The notes: generated by a model from the sequence alone, not told the origin. Counted from the stretch's first letter, positions 26,281 to 40,586 are shown. The stretch is DNA of 64,000 nucleotides from Flaccisagitta enflata (GCA_965153355.1 OZ231126.1:95976001-96040000), one strand, 5' to 3'. Program-made: numbers and translations.

Positions 26281-27272
26281 CACTGTGAACCATAAAAAAG
26301 GAAACAGCTGTTCTATAAGATATTTCCCATAAAAAATATGACTTTTTAATATTCTTTTTCTGAGATATGGAAAGAGTGTCATCTTATGAAGCCAATATCA
26401 CACATCCCACAAGTTTATATCAAATATTTCAGATTTTTTTGTAAAAAGAAGATTAGGTGTCAAAATCTGAGTATGAACTGTGAATTCTTCATAAGATATA
26501 AAGAAAGAGACCTTTTTTATTTGATTTTTATCCTTTGCAGTACAGGAAATCAATTGATATCATAAACCATTTGAAAGATATGTGAAAGAGCTTTCATTTG
26601 CCGCCAATCTCACATTTTTAGCTCAATTCGTTTAGACACAGTGAAGAAAAGACTGGAAAGTATTGATTATCAAGTTTGAAATGGCGCATAACCAAAATGT
26701 ACCCATATAACTTTAAACTGATGCTATTTCCAAACGAGTTAAGCTAGGAGGCTGAGATTGGTCTAGAATCAAAGATCTTTTTAAGATCTTTTGAATGGTC
26801 ACTGATTTTGTTTACTTTCTTCTATCTAAACATGGATACTTTAAAAGAAATGATCCCTCATTTTTTGAATTTGTGTGATGAAAAAATCTTTCTTTTGTCA
26901 ATCATAAAAAAGATTTAATCAATTGAAAACCTATAAAAATCTGTGACATTCCAAAAGCCCTTGAAAAAATCTGTCATTTGAGCCGTTTCTGGAGTTACTA
27001 GCTCAATTCGTAAAGAAATTACAACAGTTTTACTAAAATTTGTCCACTTTAAACTATGAAAGAAAATCTATTTTTTGCCCACTTAGGTTTTGATACAATT
27101 GTCTTCATTTTAACATAAAATGCAAATGAATTGATCAAATTTGATGGGACTGGTGGCAAATTGTTCATTTTTTGAAGCTCTTTAAAACGCTCATGAATAA
27201 CAATTTGATTTATTGAATTTAAACTATGTAAAATTAGAATGAAAGTTTTTTCCTTTTATATGGGTCGCACTG
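26281..27272. mobile_element. TA-flanked fold-back element, about 1 kb
   Basis: Ends CACTGTGAACCATAAAAAAG and, inverted, CAGTGCGACCCATATAAAAG, each next to TA. The interior repeats AGCTCAATTCGT-type words in both orientations. No coding capacity. Mirror: 32835-33827. Confidence 0.78.
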
Positions 27273-27648
27273 TATAGAATGCAATTTCAATCGAAGACGT
27301 CATCAGATTAACACTCATGCACTATTACCAATATACGGGAATTAGTGTGCAAATTTCGGTTTGCTTAAAATGACATTTTTTGTCATTTGTCCCCCAAATA
27401 AAATCGATCATTTTTCATCATACATTTTCTCTTGAAATAGAATCACGTAAGTTGATTCCGCCTAAAGATACTCCCATAATCTCATCCCAATCTTGACACT
27501 GAGATTTAAGAAGCTTTTCAACAAGTCATTTATTCTTACTTTACCGATTGTTGAGAATCCATCAATCCTGTGATGGCTACGAGATTTTCTTGCCTTTTTA
27601 CCTTTCAGAACCGTGAGAAGCTCCATTGGTCTCTGTCATATTCTTTGT

Positions 27649-27672
27649 CATCATCATCATCACCAACACCAT

Positions 27673-27753
<81 letters not shown>

Positions 27754-27756
27754 TAT
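27649..27756. repeat. (ATC)n microsatellite
   Basis: Followed by GTCGTC-type words to 27865. Mirror 32225-32460. Confidence 0.97.
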
Positions 27757-27932
27757 CATTACCGTTGTCAATGACTCGTCATTATCCACAACGTCGTCGT
27801 CGTCGTCGTTGTCCTCTTCATCGTCGTCTTCATCGTCGTCATCGTCGCCGTCATTGTCGTCATCATTGATTGTCACGCGGGCGTCTTGCGGAAGTGATTC
27901 CAGTCGAAAATCGTCTTTGCTTTATGAGGCAG

Positions 27933-28444
<512 letters not shown>

Positions 28445-28728
28445 TTCCGTTTCCGGTTTCCGTTTCTGCGTTGCCACTGAAATTGAAGATTAAAGAGATG
28501 GGAACCGGGTCGAGATTGATGAGGCTGGGGATACCGCAGTAAAATTACGTGGAAAACAGAGAAGGGGGGACTCTAAGGGGAGTGGAGGGGGCGGTGTAAG
28601 GGGAAAGCGCGGTTGGAGGCGGTAGAAAATGCGAGGGGGATGGGGGGGGGGGTTTAAGAGTTGACCTAGAAGTTTATTACGGCGGTTGGTCCATGGAGCT
28701 GGGCGCATTGGCAGAGAAACAGATGGTC

Positions 28729-28917
<189 letters not shown>

Positions 28918-29100
28918 GAAACATTTATCTACCTTCACTTTTCGGCGCACAACCAATTTCAGGGTTGAATTATCAATCGGCGCGATAGAGGCGTTTGTTC
29001 AAAATAAGTAATCACCATAAAGAAGTTTATCTCATTTCAGCCGCATATGTTGCCCTCTTAATGAGAAATTAGACAATGCAAAATTTCAAATGAAACAGGT

Positions 29101-29673
29101 CGCCCAAGGGCAATATGTGGTCAGCGATACCCGTTGCCCTGCTTTGCATGGTTGTAAATTGGAATGAGAGGAAGCAGGGCAGCGACCCCGAAGGGGACGA
29201 AGTCCTGTAGAACACAGGGGGACTTTTGTTTGTCTGTCCATCCGTCAATCCCCCCTAGGCCCTCTCAGGCCTGAAATCTGCCCTCTCAGGCCTGAAATCT
29301 ACCCTCTCAGGCCTGAAATCTGCCCTATCAGACCTTGAATCTGCGAGAGCAGATTTAAAGCCTCAGAGGACAGGTTGCAGACCTGAGAAAGCAGATTTCG
29401 GGCCTGAGAGGGCAGATTCAAGGCCTGAGAGGGCAGATTTCAAGCCTGAGAGGGCAGATTTCAGGCCTGAGAGGGCAAATTTCAGGCCTAAGAGAGCCTG
29501 GGGGGAGTAACGAACGAATGGGCGGACCGACAAACGGACGAACGGACGAACGGATGAATGGACAAAGGATGAATGCACGAACGGACGAATGGACAAATGG
29601 ACGAACAGACGAACGGACAAACAAAAGTCCCCCTGTGCTCTACAGGACTTTGTCCCCTTCAGGGCCGCTGCCC
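29101..29673 (+). mobile_element. Composite element, intact central copy
   Basis: Head GGTCAGCGATACCCGTTGCC, end GGGCAGCGACCCCGAAGGGG, GTCCTGTAGAACACAGGGGG. The core of CCTCTCAGGCCTGAAATCTG units flips orientation near 29345. A GAACGGACGAACGGAC stretch follows, then the closing end CCCCCTGTGCTCTACAGGAC and GGGCCGCTGCCC. Degraded mirror: 30963-31420. Confidence 0.85.
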
Positions 29674-29705
29674 AAAAAGCATAGACGTAAAAAAGAAGGA
29701 TTTGA

Positions 29706-29908
29706 AAAAACATACACGGCTACCCCAGTCGCATGCGGGTGGGCAGGGGCCGTATTTGAGGTCACTTGATCACTTGGGCAGGAGCAGTGAGGCCAAAGAC
29801 CGCAAAAAAAAAAAAGTAAAGTATGACGGACAGACGGACGGACGGACAGACCAACGGACGGACCGACGGACCGACAAAGCGGGGTGTAGAGTTGCGTAGC
29901 ACGCGACT
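29706..29908 (+). mobile_element. Hairpin-family element, intact central copy
   Basis: ACATACACGGCTACCCCAGT, CGCATGCGGGTGGGCAGGGG, GGAGCAGTGAGGCC, GGACGGACGGACAGACC, hairpin AGTTGCGTAGCACGCGACT. The degraded mirror at 30803-30928 has lost most of the GTCC array. Confidence 0.85.
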
Positions 29909-30129
29909 AAAAACAAAGATACGTAAGAGAGAAAAGAAATGATGAAGAATGGAAAGAGAATCTTATTTGCATACGGCAATTAGCTTCAAGGTCAAGAGAT
30001 GTGGAGCAATTGAGCATCGACGCTCATTTCCAGGCCTAATCGCTTTTTTCCTTCTGAATTCAACCGGGATTCGAAGGCTCCAGCGGCTCGCCAAGACCCG
30101 CCCTGGATGCAAGTAAGGAGGACGAAGAC

Positions 30130-30396
30130 GAATAATCGCAAAAGCCCTTAGATGGTCAGTGGTGCCCGGTGCCCCTGGGATAGGAATGAGTTGGTGAAAG
30201 GGGCAGCGGCCTATAATCTGGCGGCTGGAATATGAGCCTTGAGACTGGAATTAGATCCTCATGGCAGGAATTTTAGCCTCGAGACTGGAAATTTGAGCAA
30301 TGACGCTTGGAATTGGGATTTGGGGCTTGAAATTTTGATTTAGGGGGGACCTGGAGAAGAAGAAAAATGTTCTGTATCTGTGAAAGTATAGGTCAT
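30130..30396 (+). mobile_element. Composite element cut by the palindrome centre
   Basis: Head ATCGCAAAAGCCCTTAGATG, GGTCAGTGGTGCCC, GGGGCAGCGGCC, a core of GAGACTGGAATT-type units, then the inner part of the closing end, GTGAAAGTATAGGTCATC. The expected GATCCCTTTAGGGCCGCTGC is missing: the sequence folds back instead. Confidence 0.75.
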
Positions 30397-30405
30397 CTTT
30401 GTGGG
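30397..30405. other. Centre (loop) of the giant palindrome
   Basis: GGTCAT on the left pairs with ATGAC(T) on the right, leaving nine unpaired bases (ctttgtggg). The sequence left of the loop reads GTGAAAGTATAGGTCATC, which is the start of a composite-element inverted end (compare 2816-2832). The fold-back therefore sits inside a sequence that normally continues into a GC-rich hairpin. No SMRTbell-like adapter is visible here. Confidence 0.85.
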
Positions 30406-30802
30406 ATGACTATACTCCTGGAATACAGAACATTTTCTTCTTCTCAGGTCTAAGGCTACATTTAGATAATTCCAACGTCATTGCTCAAATTCCATAGATA
30501 AAACCTATCATGAGTCTGGCTCATATTCCAGCCATAATCACAAACCGCTCTCGCCAGCTCATTCTGTCTGAGAACCATCACGCCGCGACACGTGCAAGGC
30601 ACACGATTATTCGTCTTCGTCTCGCTACTTGCATCCGGGGCGAAGATCTTGGCAGGCGCTAGATAGTCGGATATTCGGAAAGGAAAAACGATTGGGCGCA
30701 GCGTCGATATCCAATTGCTCACGTCTGCTGACGCGAAGCAGTGCCGTAATATAGACTATGTTTCCATTCTCTCATTTCTTTCTCTCTTACATATCTTTGT
30801 TT

Positions 30803-30928
30803 TTTAGTCGCGTGCACACAACTCTACACCCCGTCTGTCATCCGTCGTCGTCGTCATGCTACTTTTTTGCGTGCTATGATCGAAGTGATAACCCTGCTGC
30901 GCAGCCCGGCAGAGGTAACCATAATCCG
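30803..30928 (-). mobile_element. Degraded hairpin-family copy
   Basis: TTTTTTAGTCGCGTGCACAC, AACTCTACACCCCGTC, then a collapsed GTC array and barely recognisable body. Mirror of 29706-29908, about 80 bases shorter. Confidence 0.7.
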
Positions 30929-30962
30929 GCGCTGTTTAAATCCTTCTTTGCGATCTATCTTA

Positions 30963-31420
30963 CAGGCAGCGAACTGAAGGACAAAAGTCTGAAGCACAGA
31001 AGGACTTTTTGTTTGTCGTTCGTGTTATCCGATTATCGTTAGATACATTCATCCTTTTGTCCATTCAATCATTGCCGTCATTAAATCGTTTGTCGTCGCC
31101 CGATTTGTTATCCCCGGAAGCTGGAAGCCTGAGAAATTACCCTCTCAGGCACAAAAATCTGCCCATCTCAGGCCGGCAATCTGCCCTCTCAGGCCTTGAA
31201 TCTGCCCTCCTCAGCCTAATCTGCTTTCCAGGTCTGCAGCCTGTCCTCTGAGGCTTTCGTCTGCTCTCGCAGACCGTCTGTGAGGGCAGATTTCAGGCCT
31301 GAGAGGAGGTGGGCTAGGCCTGGGTGGTCTCAGCTATAGCTAGAGATTGACAGATGGACAGACAAGCAAAATCTATCCTTCAGAGATCATACCTACTTCC
31401 TCATTAATTTACAACCATGC
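30963..31420 (-). mobile_element. Degraded composite-family copy
   Basis: CAGGCAGCGAACTGAAGGAC, CTGCCCTCTCAGGCCTTGAA and CAACCATGC align to the mirror of 29101-29673 with many gaps. Confidence 0.7.
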
Positions 31421-31591
31421 AAAAACAGACAGCAGTATCCTTGTCTATATTGCCACTTAGACAACTATATTCATTTGAGTGCATTGTGATTTCTCATTAA
31501 AGAACTAGTATATGCAGCTGAATGAGACAAACTTTATGTGATACTATTTTGAACAAACATATCATATGATAATTGTCCACAATGATTGTGC

Positions 31592-31732
<141 letters not shown>

Positions 31733-32016
31733 GACCATCTGTTTCTCTGCCAATGCGCCCAGCTCCATGGACCAACCGCCGTAATAAACTTCTAGGTCAA
31801 CTCTTAAACCCCCCCCCCCATCCCCCTCGCATTTTCTACCGCCTCCAACCGCGCTTTCCCCTTACACCGCCCCCTCCACTCCCCTTAGAGTCCCCCCTTC
31901 TCTGTTTTCCACGTAATTTTACTGCGGTATCCCCAGCCTCATCAATCTCGACCGGGTTCCCATCTCTTTAATCTTCAATTTCAGTGGCAACGCAGAAACG
32001 GAAACCGGAAACGGAA

Positions 32017-32019
<3 letters not shown>

Positions 32020-32077
<58 letters not shown>

Positions 32078-32101
32078 GGAAGGAGAGAGAGAGAGAGAGG
32101 A

Positions 32102-32166
<65 letters not shown>
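32020..32166. repeat. (GA)n microsatellite
   Basis: With GGAAGGA interruptions; mirror of the 505-bp tract at 27936. Confidence 0.97.
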
Positions 32167-32169
<3 letters not shown>

Positions 32170-32224
32170 GATTTCTGCCTCATAAAGCAAAGACGATTTT
32201 CGACTGGAATCACTTCCGCAAGAC

Positions 32225-32353
32225 GCCCGCGTGACAATCAATGATGACGACAATGACGGCGACGATGACGACGATGAAGACGACGATGAAGAGGACAACG
32301 ACGACGACGACGACGTTGTGGATAATGACGAGTCATTGACAACGGTAATGATA

Positions 32354-32434
<81 letters not shown>

Positions 32435-32460
32435 ATGGTGTTGGTGATGATGATGATGAC
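32225..32460. repeat. GAC/GAT trinucleotide tract
   Basis: Degenerate GACGAC words, then pure (GAT)n 32352-32432. Confidence 0.95.
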
Positions 32461-32834
32461 AAAGAATATGACAGAGACCAATGGAGCTTCTCACGGTTCT
32501 GAAAGGTAAAAAGGCAAGAAAATCTCGTAGCCATCACAGGATTGATGGATTCTCAACAATCGGTAAAGTAAGAATAAATGACTTGTTGAAAAGCTTCTTA
32601 AATCTCAGTGTCAAGATTGGGATGAGATTATGGGAGTATCTTTAGGCGGAATCAACTTACGTGATTCTATTTCAAGAGAAAATGTATGATGAAAAATGAT
32701 CGATTTTATTTGGGGGACAAATGACAAAAAATGTCATTTTAAGCAAACCGAAATTTGCACACTAATTCCCGTATATTGGTAATAGTGCATGAGTGTTAAT
32801 CTGATGACGTCTTCGATTGAAATTGCATTCTATA

Positions 32835-33827
32835 CAGTGCGACCCATATAAAAGGAAAAAACTTTCATTCTAATTTTACATAGTTTAAATTCAATAAATC
32901 AAATTGTTATTCATGAGCGTTTTAAAGAGTTTAAAAAAATGAACAATTTGCCACCAGTCCCATCAAATTTGATCAATTCATTTGCATTTTATGTTAAAAT
33001 GAAGACAAATGTATCAAAACCTAAGTGGGCAAAAAATAGATTTTCTTTCATAATTTAAAGAGGACAAATTTTAGTAAAACTGTTGTAATTTCTAAACGAA
33101 TTGAGCTAGTAACTCCAGAAACGGCTCAAATGACAGATTTTTTCAAGGGCTTTTGGAATGTCACAGATTTTTATAGGTTTTCAATTGATTAAATCTTTTA
33201 TGATTGACAAAAGAAAGATTTTTTTCATCACACAAATTAAAAAATGAGGGATCATTTTCCTCTTTTAAAGTATCCATGTTTAGATAGAAGAAAGTAAACA
33301 AAATCAGTGACCATTTGAAAGATCTTCAAAAATCTTTTATTCTAGACCAATCTCAGCCTCCTAGCGTTACTCGTTTGGAAATGGCAAAAGTTTAAAGTTA
33401 TATGGGTACATTTTGGTTATGCGCCATTTCAAACTTGATAATCAATACTCTCCAGTCTTTTCCTCACTGTGTCTAAACGAATTGAGCTAAAAATGTGAGA
33501 TTGGCGGCAAATGAAAGCTCTTTCAAATATCTTTCAAATGGTCTATGGTATCAATTGATTTCCTGTACTGCAGAGGATGAAAATCAAATAAAAAAGGTCT
33601 CTTTCTTTATATCTTATGAAGAATTCACAGTTCATACTCAGATTTTGACACCTAATCTTCTTTTTACAAAAAAATCTGAAATATTTGATATAAACTTGTG
33701 GGATGTGTGATATTGGCTTCATAAGATGACACTCTTTCCATATCTCAGAAAAAGAATATTAAAAAGTCATATTTTTTATGGGAAATATCTTATAGAACAG
33801 CTGTTTCCTTTTTTATGGTTCACAGTG
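32835..33827. mobile_element. TA-flanked fold-back element (mirror of 26281)
   Basis: Same ends and TA flanks as the left copy, with scattered substitutions and single-base indels. Confidence 0.78.
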
Positions 33828-34256
33828 TATTTTAAAATCGAAAACCCTGAATAGTCAATGAGTTTGATCTCCATAGATAATCAAGGATCTTTATGTCTGT
33901 CTGTTTTCACCTCAGTCTTTCCCATCTTCATGTCTACCGACTCTACCAACTCTACCATTGGGGAAAACTAGCATCAATCATTGCTTTGGTAAAACCACTA
34001 TCCACAAGCTTATAAGATCTTTAGATTTTTTCCATTTTCAATCTATTCCCAAACAAAAATATGGACCCCACTGTTATAGTCATTAAGAATGTGATGCTGA
34101 TTTGGAATTATTCTCATGAACTTGAAGAGAAAAGTATTTATAAATGAACAATACTGGCGAAAGAAGATAAACAAAGTAAATAATTCATAGTTATCGATTT
34201 ACCGTGATGGTGTATCAGGGTCTATGTCCATTTTACTCATACAGTGTTTATCTGTT

Positions 34257-34374
<118 letters not shown>

Positions 34375-34570
34375 CAAATCATTTTCCTTTTCGTCTCTTT
34401 TTTCTCTCTCTCTCTTTTACCATCTCTCGTTTAGTCTTTTTGAATTTTTTCTCATCCTCCCTAATTTCTTTTTCATGTTAAAACATTTGACTTTAAGACT
34501 CATTTGGCAAACGTTCGGCCTACATCACTCCTCTAATCTCAGTCCTGTTTTGTCTTTCATCATTCGAGGA

Positions 34571-34785
<215 letters not shown>

Positions 34786-35260
34786 AATGGACAGACAGGA
34801 AGTTGGATATATCCACCGACAGATGGGCACAGAGTCAGACGAACCGATGGACAAAGATAGACTGACAGAGACATACTCGTTCACAAATGTCGTTATCATG
34901 TCTAATGTGCAAAAGTTGTCTTGATTAAATCATCACAATTGGAGAGTATCCGTTATTATGGGGAAATGAATTCAAAATACCTATTTCGAAATAATTAATT
35001 CTAAATGCTTAATTCTTTATTCTTGAGCGTTTTATCATTTCTTTGATATTCACTTATCTTTCGTTTTTTTAGCACGCAAAACTATTTTGAGAAACATGGA
35101 TGCTTCAAGTGAATGCACCTTTTTTTTGTTTCAAGAGAGGACTTTTAATTCTAGTCCTAACTGTGATGATGTGATCGTAAACACATTTGCATATGGACAC
35201 CCTGGAATGTCAAATATCACACATACATACGTCCCCGAGCTCGAGCTTACAAAGAAACTA

Positions 35261-35891
35261 GTCATCCAAGGACCGCACATGGTCAGCGGTACCCGATGCC
35301 TTGCTTGGAGTGATCAGCTGAAGAAATGGAGTGAGAGCAGGGCTGCGTCCTTAAAGGACCGATGTCCTGTAGGACACAGGGCCAGGGGTGAATTTTCGGA
35401 CGTCCTGAGAAGGCACAATAAAGGGCTGATTTGATTGACTGAAGCCCAGTATTGGGCTGATTTAGGAGGTCCTAAGGCTCAAATAGGATCAGGGATGAGG
35501 GCAGAATAGAGACCTGAGTAGGAACCGCAATAATCAACTGTAACTAGCTAGTTAACTAGTTAGAATTCTGAAAACCCCTGTAGTTGATCAAATTTTAGGT
35601 TTGAGGGGTCTGAAAAGATTGATTTTTAGCCTGGCAAGGCTGATTTAGCGCCCTAGAGAGCTAATTTTGGACCTGTGAGTGCTGATATTAGGCCTGAGAG
35701 GGCTGATTTTGGGTCTGAGAGGGCCAAGTTTTGGGCCTGAGAGGACTGATTTGGGTCTGAGAGGGCTGATTTTGGGCTTGAGAAAGCTGATTTGCGGCCT
35801 GGCAGGGGCCAGGGGGGGGGAACAGATGGATGGACAGATGGAAATTCACCCCTGTGTCCTACAGGACATCGGCCCTGAGGGGCCGCTGCCC
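35261..35891 (+). mobile_element. Composite element (mirror of 24206)
   Basis: Head CATGGTCAGCGGTACCCGAT through closing GGGGCCGCTGCCC, same divergent end hairpins as the left copy. Confidence 0.85.
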
Positions 35892-35900
35892 AATAGAATA

Positions 35901-36046
35901 AGACCGGATACGCGTTAATCCGGTTGTGGACGGTTGGGTAGGAGCAGTAGTGCAAAAACCGCTCGTAATTCCAAAATGTTACGGACCGACCGAAGGACAG
36001 ACGGACCGACCCACAGACCAAGGTGTAGAGTCGCTTATCCGCGAAT
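35901..36046 (+). mobile_element. Hairpin-family element (mirror of 24050)
   Basis: The start is altered here (AGACCGGATACGCGTTAATC) and has lost the ACAAGG and GCCGTGTAT parts seen on the left. It ends TCGCTTATCCGCGA. Confidence 0.75.
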
Positions 36047-36361
36047 AAGAACTACACGAACAACTGCCACGTGGAAAGGATCCGATCCTCCTGACAGGCA
36101 CATAAAAACGGACTTGAAAAGACGCATTACAATGGAAAAGAGAGAGAAGATGCGAAATTGCCAGGAGAGAAAAAAAAAGAGAGAGAGAGACAGAGGAAAA
36201 AAGTTGGCATAGACGAAAAAAAGAAGAGAAAAAAATAAAAAGAGAAAGGCATACAATTATCCGCACTGATCCTTGCAAATGAGAGTGAAGTCAAAGACAG
36301 ACAAGGTACAGACAAACGGAGAACAGCTGATGAACTGACTCTTTTACTAAATGGAGATCGG

Positions 36362-36478
<117 letters not shown>

Positions 36479-37078
36479 AGAGATAAAGTAAAGAGAAAGT
36501 AAGAGAGAAAGTAGGAGAGAAAGACTGGGGGGAAAGCCGAGAATGGTATTCATGTTGTTTGCCGACGAAAATATGGAAATGATTTTTCAATCTTGTTCTA
36601 CCAAACCGCCTTTTTGGCTTCCTCAGATTCTCTTTTCCTCATTTGCTCTAGTTTTTTTCTTCTTCTCGTTTATTTTTCTTCTGTCTTTCTCTTTCTATTT
36701 CTGGTTTGCCCCAGTTTTTCTTTTTTCTTTTTAAAGCCTTTTTTTTTCTTTTTTGATCCTTTCTTTTTCCTTTTTTCCCTCATTTTCATGTTTTATTCCC
36801 TCATTTGCCCCCATTTTTTTTTGTCGCTCTCCCTTTTTTTGTCTTTCCATGTTCCCCGTATTTTCTCGTATTTTCTCGTACTTTTCTTTTTCTTTTTGAT
36901 TCCTATTTTACTACCTCGAGGCACTACCTTGTTTTACATGCACGAGTTGAGCTACATTGAAAAAAAAAATTGCCTCGTTTTCATCATGGTTATGGCCTTT
37001 TATATAACCTCTATTATTTTTTGGCTTTTTTTAAATTTCTTTTTTATCAAATAAATGAATTTAGTCGATTTCATTTTT

Positions 37079-37270
37079 AGTCGCGTGCACGCGACCTTAT
37101 AATTCGCTATGTCTGTTGGTCCGTCCATCCTTTCGTTGCTCTGTTTGTCGCTATTGCCTTTTTGGCAACTACGCGTGGTTTTTGTGGTACTGCTCTTGCC
37201 CAAATGCTTGATTTATCACTACCACTGCCAATCCGCACGCGACTTGCTTAGCCGTGTACACGGCCTTGTT
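37079..37270 (-). mobile_element. Hairpin-family element (mirror of 22525)
   Basis: AGTCGCGTGCACGCGACC to CGTGTACACGGCCTTGTT, practically identical to the left copy. Confidence 0.88.
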
Positions 37271-37984
37271 TTTTTTTTATCAATTTATAAATGAGTATGC
37301 TTTTCTATTCATGGTTATACTCGTTCATTTTTTTTCATTTTCATTATTTGTCTGTCCTTTGAATATTCGTTTTGTTCATGCCTGCCAGAAGTAGAAAAGC
37401 GGAAAAGCCTTCCAAGTTCGATTTTCTCGTAAATGTTTCGCCTGCAGTTGAATCTAAACGCGCTGGGAAGCCCCACCGTGGCTACCAACCAACCCTCTCT
37501 TTACCTCCATGTCTCTCTGTGTGTGGATAAGTCGATATATCGAGCTTGTTGCTTCTAATTCATCCGTCCGTCTTTCTCTAACGCCTTTGTCCATTTACCT
37601 ACGAAACCGTCGTTGTTAACCGCTTATTTAGCGACACTAAAAGAGGGTATGTACGTAGACGGGTCCGTAGGTAGGTCCATAGGTAGATAGGTCAAAAGGA
37701 TGGTAACGCGAAATTTTGGATTAACCGAAATCGGCTGAAATAACCATTTTGGAGCGTGACGGCTCCTGCCCTGCCACATTACAGCCCCCATCCACCAAGA
37801 CACCGCCGCTGTCCACACGCGTTTCTGCCCCTACCCACCCGCAAGCAACTACTAATGGCTTTGTTATTTGATATGTGAGCTCTCTCCCTCGTAGACACTG
37901 AACCTTATCTTCTAGAAATGCAATAAAATCACATTAAAATGAAAGAGTTGAAAATATGATACGCATGTCTGGCTTTCCCCCTTT

Positions 37985-38573
37985 TGGGCAGCGGCCCCGG
38001 AGGGATCGATGACCTCTGATTCCACATAGGGCAATTTTCTCCAGTTTCCATGTTCCCCCAAGCCTCAAAGCCTTGCTTTAGACCCCAAGTAGGCCTTTTC
38101 AGCCGAATCAGACCTTTCTGACCCCAAATCAAGCTTCTCAGACCTCAAATCAGGCCTCCCAGACCCCAAATCAGGCCTCTCAGACACCAAATCAGGCATC
38201 CCAGACCCCAGATCAGGCTTCTCAGACCCCAAATTAGGCCTCTCAGATGCAAATCAGGCATCAGATCCCATGTCAGGCTTTTCAGACCCTAAATTAGACC
38301 CCTCAGACCCAAATAAGGCCTTTCAGACCCCAAAGCAAGCCTCTCAGACCCCAAACCACGCCTCTCATACCCTGAATCAGACCTTTCAGAGCCAAAATCA
38401 GGCCTCTCAGCCCTCCAAACCAGAGTATGTAAACTAAACCGGAGAAAATTGTCCTTTGTGGAATCATAGGTCATCGGCCCCTCCGGGGCCGCTGCCCCTC
38501 TCATAATCTAATTCCCACACACACTAACTTAGGGGCATCGGGTACCGCTGACCATGTAACGCTTTTGCGACTA
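37985..38573 (-). mobile_element. Composite element (mirror of 21222)
   Basis: Both inverted ends and the head are present; core units match the left copy in order with a few changes. Confidence 0.88.
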
Positions 38574-38744
38574 TTTGTCTTTGACGTTTAAAGTCTTGCT
38601 ACCCTTCAATACAACCCAGATTGAATACCTAATGATTGAAACTTACGCCTGAAAACCATGTTTTTCTTCTCAACAACAGAAATGGCACAATTCTTAGGAT
38701 TCCTGTCCTCTAAATAACCTTGTGTTTTTTATGTATTTTTTTCT

Positions 38745-38862
38745 TTTTTTTTTTTTGAGGGCGTTGGCCTTACTGTTCCTGCCTAAGTGCTTCATTGACT
38801 TAAAATATCGCCCCTTCCCACCCGCACGCGACTTGGGAAGCCTTGTATCGGGCCTTGTTTTA
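38745..38862 (-). mobile_element. Hairpin-family fragment (mirror of 20932)
   Basis: T-rich tract, GGCCTTACTGTTCCTGCC, GCACGCGACTTGGGAAGCC, GGGCCTTGTTT. Confidence 0.72.
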
Positions 38863-38935
38863 ATGCTATCTGCATTCAGATCACTCACACTCAAACCAAC
38901 GAAGGTGTTATTCGCCTTTTTTAATCATTATTTTT

Positions 38936-39110
38936 AGTAGCGTGCACCCGACTCAATATTCTGCTGCGTTGGGTGGTCCGTCGCTTCGGTCTGTTGTTAA
39001 CACTTACACTGCCCAAGTAGTGTTGACCCAAGTAGTATTGCTCTATCTCATCACTGCTTCTGCCCAGTGCCCACCCGCGCGCGACTTGGGTATCTTTGTA
39101 TCCGGCCTTC
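38936..39110 (-). mobile_element. Hairpin-family element (mirror of 20684)
   Basis: AGTAGCGTGCACCCGACT hairpin to TATCCGGCCTTC. Confidence 0.82.
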
Positions 39111-39374
39111 AATTTTCATTCGCTCTTGAAAACTTTTTTTGTATTTCCTTATTCTCTAAAAAATTGTTTCTCAAAAATTTGCGCCCCGCTAAAAAAAGAA
39201 TTCAAGATTGAGCTTGAGCACGTACATTTCTAGATTCTGGAACCCTTCGACCTCACAAAAGTCCTCCAGACTCTTTTTTCTCCAACGCCCTCAACTCAAC
39301 CCTCTCTCCTTTTCCTCAGTTGTCTAATCTCTATTATTCTTTTCTCGTATAGACACCCGCTCCTCCTTCTCTCG

Positions 39375-39665
39375 TGTGCTAGCAAAGGGCGCGTTTCTAG
39401 TCACAGATAACCGCGTTTTTAATCAGCCGTTTGGTCGCTCCTTACTTTTCTTCGCTCACACCACCCAGTGAGCGGTGCTCACTCCACTCTATCGCTCAGC
39501 AGCACTATGCTCACTATGTTTTATCAATCTATTCACACACTTGCTCACTCACTTTGCTCACTCCCTTGTAGAACAGATAAGATTTATAAATAGGTGTTCA
39601 CACTGTAAACGTGATAAAGAGAAACAATCGCGATTGTTTTCATCAGTATTAACACGCCCAAAGAC
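39375..39665. repeat. GCTCACTC-family repeat (mirror of 20135)
   Basis: Same AAACAATCGCGATTGTTT palindrome and CTCACTC words. Confidence 0.78.
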
Positions 39666-39750
39666 TATTTGAATTCCGTAGAGATGGGGATTTTTCTGTG
39701 TTGTCTTCACATCGATGACCCGGGGGCCTTTCTGGCTTGTTGGGCACAAA

Positions 39751-39850
39751 AAGAAGAAGAAGAAGAAGAAGAAGAAGAAGAAGAGAGAAGAAAGAAGAAG
39801 AAGAAGAAGAAGAAGAAAGAAGAAGAAGAAGAAGAAGAAGAAGAAGAAGG
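39751..39850. repeat. (GAA)n microsatellite, interrupted
   Basis: Interrupted by GAGAGAAGAAAG and GAAAG, unlike the pure left tract. Confidence 0.96.
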
Positions 39851-40504
39851 AGGAGGGAATTTTTTGGTCGTTGTTGCATTGGATTGCGAAGGCTTTTTTT
39901 TATACATCAGTGGCAATGATACCAAAAAGACAGGCGCGATTTGCGATGGGTTTTATTTCTAAAGGATGGGTAGGCGGGGATGTGAGGGAGTCCTATAGGG
40001 GCAAACACGCCAGGCCGAATTTCGGACTAAAGTGGAATGGAGAGGAAGATCTTTCACTTTCAAAATCTAACTAGTGTGGTTTGGTTAAGCTTTCTCAGAA
40101 GGATTCTATGTAAATGATAAAATCTTCCCTTTGATGTTGATCAATCATTTTTCTACTGATTCTGAGTTTGTTTTCCTTCATTTGCTTCTTCTCACTGCTC
40201 CTTCCCAAATACCCTTGTGACCTCAAATTCAACCTTTACCCACTGGGGTAGCCTTGTATCCAGCTTTAATCATATCACTATTTTGAGCAACCTTTCACAT
40301 GTTGTGCCATCAATCAACAAATGTGTACAAAACTCTGGCAATAAGTGTGCCATTTAGTTTCTGACAGTCATCTTAGCTCAGGGCCTCGATTCCTATTATT
40401 GATGAGTTCATTTTATGGAAGTGGTTAATTTACTTTAAACAACACCCGCCCCTCAAAGGAAAATTATGGTTTCAAATGTTATTGGGCAATGAATTTCCTC
40501 CAGA

Positions 40505-40507
<3 letters not shown>

Positions 40508-40586
<79 letters not shown>

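Noticed and set aside
30060-30095. tRNA-like T-loop (reverse strand CCTTCGAATCCCGG)
   Set aside because: The flanking bases do not form a T stem, and no A box or acceptor stem is present.
30397-30405. Missed PacBio SMRTbell adapter at the fold
   Set aside because: The nine-base loop has no adapter-like sequence; a fold-back without adapter remains possible.
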